Positions 5,221 through 10,187 of a DNA stretch of 10,187 nucleotides are shown here, piece by piece. Made by a program: the position numbers and the translations under genes. Position 1 is the first letter of the stretch, and the number at the start of each line of letters is the position of its first letter. The stretch comes from Fimiplasma intestinipullorum. Lineage in GTDB: Bacteria > Bacillota_I > Bacilli_A > Erysipelotrichales > Coprobacillaceae. The DNA lies in the NCBI GenBank assembly GCA_018715065.1, contig DVMJ01000069.1, positions 1-10,187 of the forward strand. Reading direction: 5' to 3'. The notes below the pieces were generated by a model that ran no database searches, was not told where the DNA came from, and saw nothing but the letters and a program-made list of their open reading frames with translations.

Positions 5221-5910
5221 ATGAAAACCATAGTGACCGTTTTATGGCTGGTTTGCTATTTATTGGCGGGCTGTTCGCCGATTCAGATGGTACCTGAGGA
5301 ATATCAGTTAGATGTGCCCTTGCTTTCTCAGTATCCAGAATTGCCCACAGGTTGTGAAGTGACCGCAGCCAGCATGGTTTTACAATATTACGGTGAAGAC
5401 GTACAGCCTACTGAAGTGGCTGCCAACTGGCTGGAATGCCAATATCCTTATATGAAAAATGGGACTTTATATGGTCCGGATCCGCATCAGGTCTTTGTAG
5501 GTAATCCGTTTGAGTCGAATAGTTATGGTTGTTATGCACCGGTCATCGCACAAATGATTCAGGATCATTCCCGTTTGTGTCGTGCGCAGTTAGTCAGTGT
5601 CACTGACTTAGAGACACTTTGCGATACGTATATTTGTAAGGATAAACCTGTTTTGATCTGGGTGACCATGGAAATGAAGGCATCCCAGGAAGGGAATCGC
5701 TGGCAGTTAAAAAACGGCGAAACCTTTACTTGGATTGCCGGGGAACACTGTGTGGTCTTAACAGGCTATGATGCCACGTATTATTATCTGAATGATCCGA
5801 TGACAGGACAGCTGGAAAAGTATCCCAAAGCGCTGGTACAGCGCCGCTATGAAGAACTGGGCTGTCAGGCGGTTGCGATCGAAGATCAAAAAAAGACCAG
5901 CCGGAGCTGA
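5221..5910 (+). CDS. C39-like papain-fold cysteine peptidase, paralogue 2 (predicted lipoprotein)
   Basis: A 229-residue protein of the same length and fold as its neighbour. Hydrophobic signal residues 1-17 end in the lipobox LLAGC with C18, so it should be lipid-anchored on the outer face of the membrane. Catalytic C45 in SQYPELPTGCEVTAA, H176 in GEHCVVLTGYD and D192 in LNDPMTG are all present. It shares with the first paralogue extra cysteines after the active site (C73, C104, C120 here; C78, C109, C125 there) and a cysteine next to the catalytic His, possibly forming disulfides outside the cell. Start ATG 5221 is preferred over an in-frame ATG at 5185, because it has the GGAGGTGG ribosome binding site and the signal peptide starts cleanly there. 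The last residues are encoded by the terminator of the convergent flavoenzyme gene. Substrate unknown. Confidence 0.92.
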   Translation: MKTIVTVLWLVCYLLAGCSPIQMVPEEYQLDVPLLSQYPELPTGCEVTAASMVLQYYGEDVQPTEVAANWLECQYPYMKNGTLYGPDPHQVFVGNPFESNSYGCYAPVIAQMIQDHSRLCRAQLVSVTDLETLCDTYICKDKPVLIWVTMEMKASQEGNRWQLKNGETFTWIAGEHCVVLTGYDATYYYLNDPMTGQLEKYPKALVQRRYEELGCQAVAIEDQKKTSRS

Positions 5911-5914
5911 TCTT
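5886..5914 (-). terminator. Intrinsic terminator of the flavoenzyme gene, overlapping the end of peptidase paralogue 2
   Basis: On the minus strand the arms at 5914-5906 and 5901-5893 pair over 8 of 9 positions with one mismatch around a 4-nt loop, followed by seven T residues (A run at 5888-5894 on the plus strand). It lies 7 nt past the flavoenzyme stop at 5921. The peptidase stop TGA (5908-5910) is inside the same hairpin, so the two convergent genes share this 3' end; on the plus strand the T-run is poor. Confidence 0.75.
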
Positions 5915-5920
5915 TACGAA

Positions 5921-7855
5921 TTAAATTTTAAGAGCTAAACGATAAGCCGTATGGAAGGCATCGAAGATCTTACCAGGTTTCACGGCATCGCCAACTAGAT
6001 AAGCTTCTTTGCCAGCTTCCATTAACTGGTCGTATAAGCACTGTTCTGAAGCTAAGCCCGTCGCAATAACAACCGTATCAACATTAATCGTTGAAGTGCA
6101 CTTGCCTTTTTGTACAGTGATCTGATGATCATTGATTTCTAGAAGCCGTGTGTTGGTGTGTACATCGATAGGCATACCGGCCATCTTTTCAGCGTAAGCC
6201 ATCTGGTCTGTGGCAGCTACACCATTCATGATCTGAGGGAGCATTTCTACCAGCACGACCTGATTAGGTTCCTTGGCAAGGTATAAAGCTGTTTCGGTAC
6301 CCACTAAGCCACCACCGATGACGGCAATGCGTCCAGTTGGCTGAACTTCTTCATTGAGCACGTCTAAAGCATCACAAACATTTTTGCCATCCATACCAGG
6401 AACTTTAGGCATCATAGGGCGGCTTCCGGTTGCGACAATCACAGCATCAAAGTCTTTCAGATCTTCAGGGGTAGCCTCTTTTTGGACAACTGGAATGCCC
6501 AGTTTTTCGATTTGAGTGATTTGGTATTTCATTAATGGGCGAATATCTGCTTTAAATTCAGGCGCTGAAGCTTCATGTAAGAGACCGCCAAGGGCTTTTT
6601 TCTCAAACAGGGTCACCTCATGGCCACGCAGTTTAGCGACTCTCGCTGCTTCCATGCCTGCAGGACCACCACCGACGATGGCGACTTTACGAGGGGTTTT
6701 AGCTGGTTCAATATCCAGTTCACCTTCACGACTGATGGTTGGATTCAGCGCACAGGTAATCGCCTTGTAATTGAAGAAGGTTCTTTCCAGACAGCCTTCG
6801 TTGCAGCGGATACATGGGCGAATATCTTCTGGATGATCATGCATGGCTTTATTTGGCCATTCTGGATCAGCCCATAATGGACGACCTAAACCAACGAAGT
6901 CACCTTTGCCACTGGCAATGATCTCTTCAGCGTATTCAGGTAAGGTAATCGAACCAGAAGCGATAACCGGTACGTTGACCACTTTTTTGATGGCTTCGGC
7001 AGCCCACACATTATGACAAGGCTCGATGGCCATAGGGGTTACCTGATGGATCATGGTATGATGGTCACCACCGGAAATATGGAAAGCATCGATGCCTTCC
7101 TTTTCCAGGACTTTGGCCAGTGCAATGGTATCTTCGATTGGGAAACCATCCGGCTCATAATCTGTACCGCTTAAACGGATCGTCACTGGGAAGTCAGGAC
7201 CGACTTTTTTACGGACATCACGCACGATCTCAACATAGATACGCATTCTGTTTTCCAGACTGCCACCGTAAAGATCGGTGCGATGGTTGGTTGTTGGAGA
7301 GAAGAAGTTTGTCAATAGATAGCCATGGGCACCGTGAATCTCAACGAGCTCAAATCCCGCAATTTTAGCACGTAATGCGGCATCACCAAAAGCGTGTACG
7401 ATATCTTGAATCTGTTCAATCGTTAAAACCTGAGGCACGGCCTGGACACCATACTGATCCCAGAGTCTTGGCCAAGGAATCGCTGAAGGTGCGAAGATTG
7501 GTTGTGTACCAAGGAACTTTTGCCGGCCACAGTGTTCAATTTGAATGCCTGGAACGGCACCTTGTTCTTTGATGTTTTCTGCGAGCCAGGATAATCCAGG
7601 AATATGTTCATTACTGGAGATACCTAAATGGCAGTGAGCTGATTTTGCCCCCAGATCATCGACATAAGCATACTCGACAATGATCATCCCGGCGCCACCG
7701 GCAGCCTGTTTGCGATAATAACGCACAAGCCTTTCGGAGACTGTTCCGTCCATGTTGCTCATACCGGATGACTGAGGAGCTTTCATGATACGGTTCTTAA
7801 GCGTAAGTGTCCCAATCTTACCTGGGGTAAAGACATGTGGAAATAGTTTTGACAT
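5921..7855 (-). CDS. OYE/2,4-dienoyl-CoA reductase-type flavin oxidoreductase (FMN, [4Fe-4S], FAD)
   Basis: A 644-residue cytoplasmic flavoenzyme of the 2,4-dienoyl-CoA reductase (FadH), 2-enoate reductase and BaiCD/BaiH group, which reduce activated C=C bonds with NAD(P)H. Residues 1-340 are an OYE-type TIM barrel: H108 in QIEHCGRQ, GAHGYLLTNFFSP (Y179 at the position of the FadH active-site Tyr), SLENRMRIYVEIV. A [4Fe-4S] site follows: C348, C351, C355 and C368. Residues 388-644 are the FAD/NAD(P)H half, with VAIVGGGPAGMEAA, a second Rossmann motif IAVIGGGLVGTETA and the C-terminal YLVGDAVKPGKI. Full length and intact. The substrate is unknown; the bile-acid, cinnamate and enoyl-CoA enzymes share this architecture. 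Ribosome binding site AGGAGG is at 7869-7864. Transcribed divergently from a Crp/Fnr regulator that probably controls it. Confidence 0.93.
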   Translation of the reverse strand: MSKLFPHVFTPGKIGTLTLKNRIMKAPQSSGMSNMDGTVSERLVRYYRKQAAGGAGMIIVEYAYVDDLGAKSAHCHLGISSNEHIPGLSWLAENIKEQGAVPGIQIEHCGRQKFLGTQPIFAPSAIPWPRLWDQYGVQAVPQVLTIEQIQDIVHAFGDAALRAKIAGFELVEIHGAHGYLLTNFFSPTTNHRTDLYGGSLENRMRIYVEIVRDVRKKVGPDFPVTIRLSGTDYEPDGFPIEDTIALAKVLEKEGIDAFHISGGDHHTMIHQVTPMAIEPCHNVWAAEAIKKVVNVPVIASGSITLPEYAEEIIASGKGDFVGLGRPLWADPEWPNKAMHDHPEDIRPCIRCNEGCLERTFFNYKAITCALNPTISREGELDIEPAKTPRKVAIVGGGPAGMEAARVAKLRGHEVTLFEKKALGGLLHEASAPEFKADIRPLMKYQITQIEKLGIPVVQKEATPEDLKDFDAVIVATGSRPMMPKVPGMDGKNVCDALDVLNEEVQPTGRIAVIGGGLVGTETALYLAKEPNQVVLVEMLPQIMNGVAATDQMAYAEKMAGMPIDVHTNTRLLEINDHQITVQKGKCTSTINVDTVVIATGLASEQCLYDQLMEAGKEAYLVGDAVKPGKIFDAFHTAYRLALKI

Positions 7856-7880
7856 AAAATTTTCCTCCTTTTTTATCTAT

Positions 7881-7950
7881 CTCTATTATAAAAAATTCAC
7901 AAGAGTCCTTCTGTATCTTGTGATACAGAAGAGAAAGTTTTATAATAGAG
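7881..7950. promoter_or_regulatory. Mirror-image divergent promoters of the flavoenzyme and Crp/Fnr genes
   Basis: CTCTATTATAAAA (7881-7893) and TTTTATAATAGAG (7938-7950) are exact reverse complements, so both promoters have the same TATAAT -10 region (minus 7890-7885, plus 7941-7946). On the plus strand TTGTGA (7918-7923) sits 17 bp upstream of TATAAT, a usable -35. On the minus strand the 17-bp position holds CAGAAG, a poor -35, as expected for an activator-dependent promoter. Predicted start sites are near 7953 (plus) and 7878 (minus). Confidence 0.75.
7908..7931. promoter_or_regulatory. Palindromic operator, probable Crp/Fnr-family binding site
   Basis: Arms CTTCTGTATC (7908-7917) and GATACAGAAG (7922-7931) are perfect reverse complements around TTGT. 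The core reads TGTAT-N6-ATACA, the spacing of a CRP-type site but with a different half-site. The centre (7919.5) is about 41.5 bp upstream of the predicted flavoenzyme start, the class II activator position, and overlaps the -35 of the regulator's own promoter, the repressor position. Function is inferred from geometry. Confidence 0.75.
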
Positions 7951-7964
7951 TCGTGGTGATAAAA

Positions 7965-8636
7965 ATGGAAATTGATGATTTAGCTATACGATTTGTATTA
8001 AAAGATGATTTGCTTAGCTTGCGTAAGGTTCTTTGTGACCGCTTTTTGATTCAGGAGTATCCTAAGGGTCATTGTTTTAATAGAGCAGGTACAACGAGTG
8101 ATTACCTGTACTTTATTTTAGATGGTCAAGTCGATGTCTATACGCTCAATGAGCAAGGCTACGTGCGACTGATAGGGATCCATCAGCGCAATACATTATT
8201 TAATCTGGATAATCTGGTCAATGAACCGGCGATCATCACAACGATTGCCAATACAAAGGTAACAGGTATCTGTGTGACGATGAATGATCTACTGACTGTT
8301 CTTAAAGAGCATCCGGAACATTATGCACTGTTGCTTTCCTATTTGTCTAAAGTGCTGCGCTTAATGTGCTATGATGCCATCGAGCAAAGCATTCGGGATG
8401 TGAAAACGCGTTTATTGCATTTTTTGCTTCTATATGCGCACAATAATGAGTCGATGAAGATTCCTTTCTCGCAGCAGCGTATTGCCAGTGCCATCAATGC
8501 CTCCCGTATTCAGGTGGCGCGTATCTTAGCTGAATTAAAAGCATCAGGCGTGATTGAATTACATCGCAATAGTGTGGTCATCTGTTCGCTGGATGGTCTG
8601 TTAGAAGCGCTGGAAGAAAGAAATGAATGCGCGTAA
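7965..8636 (+). CDS. Crp/Fnr-family transcription regulator
   Basis: A 223-residue regulator with a cyclic-nucleotide-binding-like sensor barrel (about 18-115), a dimerisation helix (about 117-145) and a Crp-type winged helix (about 150-205, FSQQRIASAINASRIQVARILAELK). The sensor lacks the CRP phosphate-binding RGE/RxA signature, so cAMP is unlikely to be the ligand, and the FNR N-terminal cysteine cluster is absent. A CprK-like aromatic or other small-molecule effector is possible. In the recognition helix S180-R181 and R186 match CRP, but the CRP Glu181 position is I182, which fits a TGTAT rather than TGTGA half-site. Start ATG 7965 follows GGTGAT (7955-7960); an earlier in-frame start at 7785 would run through the promoter. 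It is divergent from the flavoenzyme and is its likely regulator. Confidence 0.92.
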   Translation: MEIDDLAIRFVLKDDLLSLRKVLCDRFLIQEYPKGHCFNRAGTTSDYLYFILDGQVDVYTLNEQGYVRLIGIHQRNTLFNLDNLVNEPAIITTIANTKVTGICVTMNDLLTVLKEHPEHYALLLSYLSKVLRLMCYDAIEQSIRDVKTRLLHFLLLYAHNNESMKIPFSQQRIASAINASRIQVARILAELKASGVIELHRNSVVICSLDGLLEALEERNECA

Positions 8637-8674
8637 GGCACTACTCAATGAAAAGCAAGGGGAAAACGTTTTTT

Positions 8675-8704
8675 CTGTACCTTGGTTCGTTTGTCCTGTA
8701 TAAT
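8675..8704 (+). promoter_or_regulatory. Probable promoter of the HAD phosphatase gene
   Basis: A perfect TATAAT box at 8699-8704 lies 22 nt before ATG 8727. The -35 region is weak (TGTACC at 8676-8681 with 17-bp spacing). No terminator was seen between the Crp/Fnr stop and here, so read-through is also possible. Confidence 0.5.
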
Positions 8705-8726
8705 GTGCCTAGTAGGGAGGGATACG

Positions 8727-9533
8727 ATGAAACCATATCGTATGATATTTTGTGACCTGGATGGGACTTTATTAGATGATGATAAACATATATCCGAACT
8801 GACGTTCAAAACAGCCCGTGAATTGAGAAATCAGGGCGTTTATTTCTGTGTCGCCACCGGACGTCCACAAGCCGGCATCGAAAAAAACTGGACGCAATGG
8901 CAACTGGATGAATTAGCCGATGTCGTGATTGGTATCAATGGGGCGATGATCTGGGATCAGGGAAAACGTGAAGATGTTTATTTTTTGAAACCCACAGCGA
9001 TGCGCCAGATTCAGGAAATCTTTGATCCGTTGCAGCCTAAGTATTATATTTATGATCTTGAACATGTCTATGCTAACGAAAACGATGAGAAGGCAAAAGA
9101 ATTACAAAGAATCAATCAAGTCGCTTATCGCTATGCAGACATGAAGAAACTGATGGAGCAGCCGCAGCCGAAGATTGCGCTTCATTTTCGCAAAGAAGAT
9201 GTAGCGAAAACACATGATATTCTGGAACATTTAGATCAGCCTTTGTTTAGGGGCGTTTATTCAGGGGTGGACTTCATTGAATTCTCGGATGCCCGTGTTT
9301 CCAAGGCGAATGCGATCAAATTGATTGCGGAGCGCTATGGCTGTACCATGAACGAAGTGGTTGCTTTTGGTAATGAGGGCAATGATATTGATATGCTTCA
9401 AGAGGCCGGTCTGGGTGTCTGTGTCGCCAATGGAAATCCGGTAGCGAAAGCAGCCGCGGATGATCTGACCAAAGAGGACAATAATCATAGCGGGGTGGCC
9501 TTATATTTGCGTACATTATTTCATTTAGACTAG
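8727..9533 (+). CDS. Cof-type HAD-superfamily phosphatase (HAD IIB)
   Basis: A 268-residue cytoplasmic haloacid dehalogenase-type hydrolase that would remove phosphate from sugar phosphates or cofactors. Motif I DLDGT holds nucleophile D10 and D12, motif II is T44 in VATGRP, motif III is K193 in RVSKANAI, and motif IV is AFGNEGNDIDML (215-223). The C2B cap lies between about 85 and 185. In motif IV the usual first Asp of GDxxND is N216; N219 and D220 remain, so metal binding may be altered but probably not lost. ATG 8727 is chosen because AGGGAGGG (8714-8721) precedes it; an in-frame start at 8682 would include the promoter -10 box. Specific substrate unknown; these enzymes are usually promiscuous. 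Confidence 0.92.
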   Translation: MKPYRMIFCDLDGTLLDDDKHISELTFKTARELRNQGVYFCVATGRPQAGIEKNWTQWQLDELADVVIGINGAMIWDQGKREDVYFLKPTAMRQIQEIFDPLQPKYYIYDLEHVYANENDEKAKELQRINQVAYRYADMKKLMEQPQPKIALHFRKEDVAKTHDILEHLDQPLFRGVYSGVDFIEFSDARVSKANAIKLIAERYGCTMNEVVAFGNEGNDIDMLQEAGLGVCVANGNPVAKAAADDLTKEDNNHSGVALYLRTLFHLD

Positions 9534-9560
9534 TTGATCGATAGAAACACCTGCCTGCCT

Positions 9561-9612
9561 ATGTAAAAAACACGCGGGCATGTGTTTGTTTATCACATGA
9601 CCACACGTGTTT
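9561..9612. terminator. Bidirectional terminator between the HAD gene and the XRE remnant
   Basis: AAACACG (9568-9574) can pair with TGTGTTT (9581-9587, one wobble) or perfectly with CGTGTTT (9606-9612), the latter enclosing CATGTG/CACATG (9579-9584, 9594-9599). On the minus strand the hairpin is followed by six T residues (A run 9565-9570); on the plus strand by TTTGTTTAT. It fits the end of both convergent genes. The minus-strand stop at 9611-9613 touches it. Confidence 0.65.
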
Positions 9613-10024
9613 AAGGATGCGTCCAAATTTGAGCGAGAATATCTTTAAGAACGAGAAAAGCATCTTCGTCCTGATAACCATAGTCCTTTTTGAGCTTTTG
9701 CAGCAGGGCTTTGAGCGTAGGCCGATAATCTTCAATCTTCACCTCGTTTGGATAGGTCGCAAGGATAGGATATTTTTGGCTCCATACCTTGGTCCAATCG
9801 ACTTTCTTTTGGGTTTCTTCACTCACTTTGGCAATCGCTTCTTCAATTTCAGTGACTTCTAAGTCAAATGCAATCAAATCGTCCAAACGCATATGATAGA
9901 GCGTCGCCAGATGTTTGGCCTGACGAATATCTGGCAGACTCTCATCCTGTTGAATTCCGATATCGGAATTCAAAATGATATCCCGACTTTCTAAAGATTC
10001 CGATAAATAAAAACATAAGACCAA
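9611..10024 (-). pseudogene. XRE-family regulator remnant, N-terminal half missing
   Basis: The readable frame gives 137 codons. From about residue 26 it matches the end of an XRE helix-turn-helix domain and its C-terminal part: QDESLPDIRQAKHLATLY, then HMRLDDLIAFD, a linker and the ending VDWTKVWSQKYPILATYP through LVLKDILAQIW, which I recall from many Clostridia-type XRE regulators. A normal protein would have about 60 residues before this point, including the motif ending SRQTISKWE; here only SRDII survives, followed by eight codons of a perfect palindrome. The frame opens at a TTG (10024) without ribosome binding site, inside a terminator hairpin, and neither other minus frame upstream encodes the missing helices. 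So it is best read as a truncated, non-functional gene. A divergent functional gene is possible but unlikely. Confidence 0.65.
9950..9973. repeat. Perfect 24-bp palindrome in the XRE remnant
   Basis: Each half reads TTGAATTCCGAT on its own strand, with no spacer, centre between 9961 and 9962. In the minus-strand reading frame it is exactly eight codons (LNSDIGIQ), located where XRE proteins have the recognition-helix end SKWE. The flanking bases break the symmetry. Confidence 0.85.
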
Positions 10025-10083
10025 CTATCTTTGATGATAATTGGTCTTTTTTGATATGAACCGATTAAAATGTCGGAATCTTT
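9993..10083. repeat. 11-bp inverted repeat flanking the terminator hairpin
   Basis: AAAGATTCCGA (9993-10003) is the exact reverse complement of TCGGAATCTTT (10073-10083). The right arm touches the stop codon of the partial gene, and the inner part holds the hairpin at 10017-10048. The ATTCCGA word also occurs in the 24-bp palindrome. Confidence 0.6.
10017..10052. terminator. Intrinsic terminator next to the right-edge gene
   Basis: AAGACCAA (10017-10024) and TTGGTCTT (10041-10048) form an 8-bp stem, extended inward by TATC/GATA after one mismatch, loop TTTGAT. Six T residues follow on the plus strand (10047-10052); on the minus strand the following run is ATGTTTTTATTT. It lies 35 nt past the stop of the minus-strand partial gene, so its main role is probably to end that transcript. 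Confidence 0.7.
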
Positions 10084-10187
10084 TATAGACCAAACATTGC
10101 CTTTATTATCGCTTCTTTTGAGTATTTAGCTTCTTCTTCGATGTACAGCATATCCTTTCCATTCATTGCTTTATCAATTGCTTTCCT
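10083..10187 (-). CDS. C-terminal 34 codons of an unidentified protein (partial, runs off the right edge)
   Basis: The minus-strand frame is open from the right edge to TAA at 10083-10085 and ends KDMLYIEEEAKYSKEAIIKAMFGL. This is a charged, helical tail. I do not recognise the family, and 34 residues are too few to assign one. Coding status is supported by the terminator 35 nt downstream and by codon use like the neighbours. It is too short to appear as a whole gene here. Confidence 0.5.
   Translation of the reverse strand, partial: RKAIDKAMNGKDMLYIEEEAKYSKEAIIKAMFGL

Noticed and set aside
4446..5910. Bacteriocin export and leader-cleavage system
   Set aside because: The C39-like proteins are not fused to ABC transporters, and no double-glycine precursor peptide or transporter gene was found nearby.
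7785..7964. N-terminal extension of the Crp/Fnr protein from position 7785
   Set aside because: It would overlap the flavoenzyme gene and pass through the operator, -10 box and ribosome binding site; the ATG at 7965 fits the family length.
8641..8675. GAAAACGTTTTTTC as a terminator after the Crp/Fnr gene
   Set aside because: The stem is short and A/T only, with no GC-rich core, so it is not a credible intrinsic terminator.
9974..10082. Missing N-terminal half of the XRE regulator in another minus-strand frame
   Set aside because: The other two minus frames were read; they contain stops and no helix-turn-helix sequence, so a simple frameshift does not explain the truncation.

Overview
The window looks like chromosomal DNA of a low-to-mid GC Bacillota (Firmicutes). 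Strong AGGAGG-type ribosome binding sites, TATAAT -10 boxes, intrinsic terminators and the gene families suggest a gut anaerobe, perhaps close to Erysipelotrichaceae. That placement is an inference from style, not a proven assignment. No rRNA, tRNA, CRISPR array or intact transposase gene was seen.

Layout. (1) 1-680 is an imperfect tandem duplication of about 330-350 bp. Each unit carries a Shine-Dalgarno sequence, a small ORF (78 and 86 codons) that resembles the C-terminal tail of Rpn (recombination-promoting nuclease, PD-(D/E)XK) proteins, and a stem-loop. The second copy has two extra four-residue repeats. This matches the published pattern of RpnS, the separately translated antitoxin tail of Rpn toxins, and is the most interesting part of the window. 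(2) 681-864 is a leader or intergenic stretch with a long-range inverted repeat and a strong intrinsic terminator. (3) 865-5910 is a plus-strand cluster: an APH/choline-kinase-fold phosphotransferase, an OmpR-type response regulator, its histidine kinase, a membrane-anchored protein of unknown function, and two paralogous C39-like cysteine peptidases, the second a predicted lipoprotein. The regulator, kinase and unknown protein are joined by ATGA overlaps, so they probably form one translationally coupled sensing unit. (4) 5921-8636 is a divergent pair: a 644-residue OYE/2,4-dienoyl-CoA-reductase-type flavoenzyme on the minus strand and a Crp/Fnr-family regulator on the plus strand. They share a 109-bp promoter region with mirror-image -10 regions and one palindromic operator. 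The geometry suggests activation of the flavoenzyme and repression of the regulator by the regulator itself. (5) 8727-9533 is a Cof-type HAD phosphatase with its own promoter. (6) 9560-10187 holds minus-strand material: an XRE-family regulator that has lost its N-terminal half, with a perfect 24-bp palindrome where the recognition helix should be, a terminator, and the last 34 codons of an unidentified gene that enters from the right edge.

How the parts may work together: the two-component system and its accessory protein probably sense an envelope or external signal, and the two secreted or anchored peptidases next to them are plausible outputs. The Crp/Fnr-flavoenzyme pair is a self-contained inducible reductase module, probably for an electrophilic alkene-type substrate that is not identifiable from sequence. 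The two ends of the window (Rpn-type repeats, truncated regulator) are the decayed or rearranged accessory parts.
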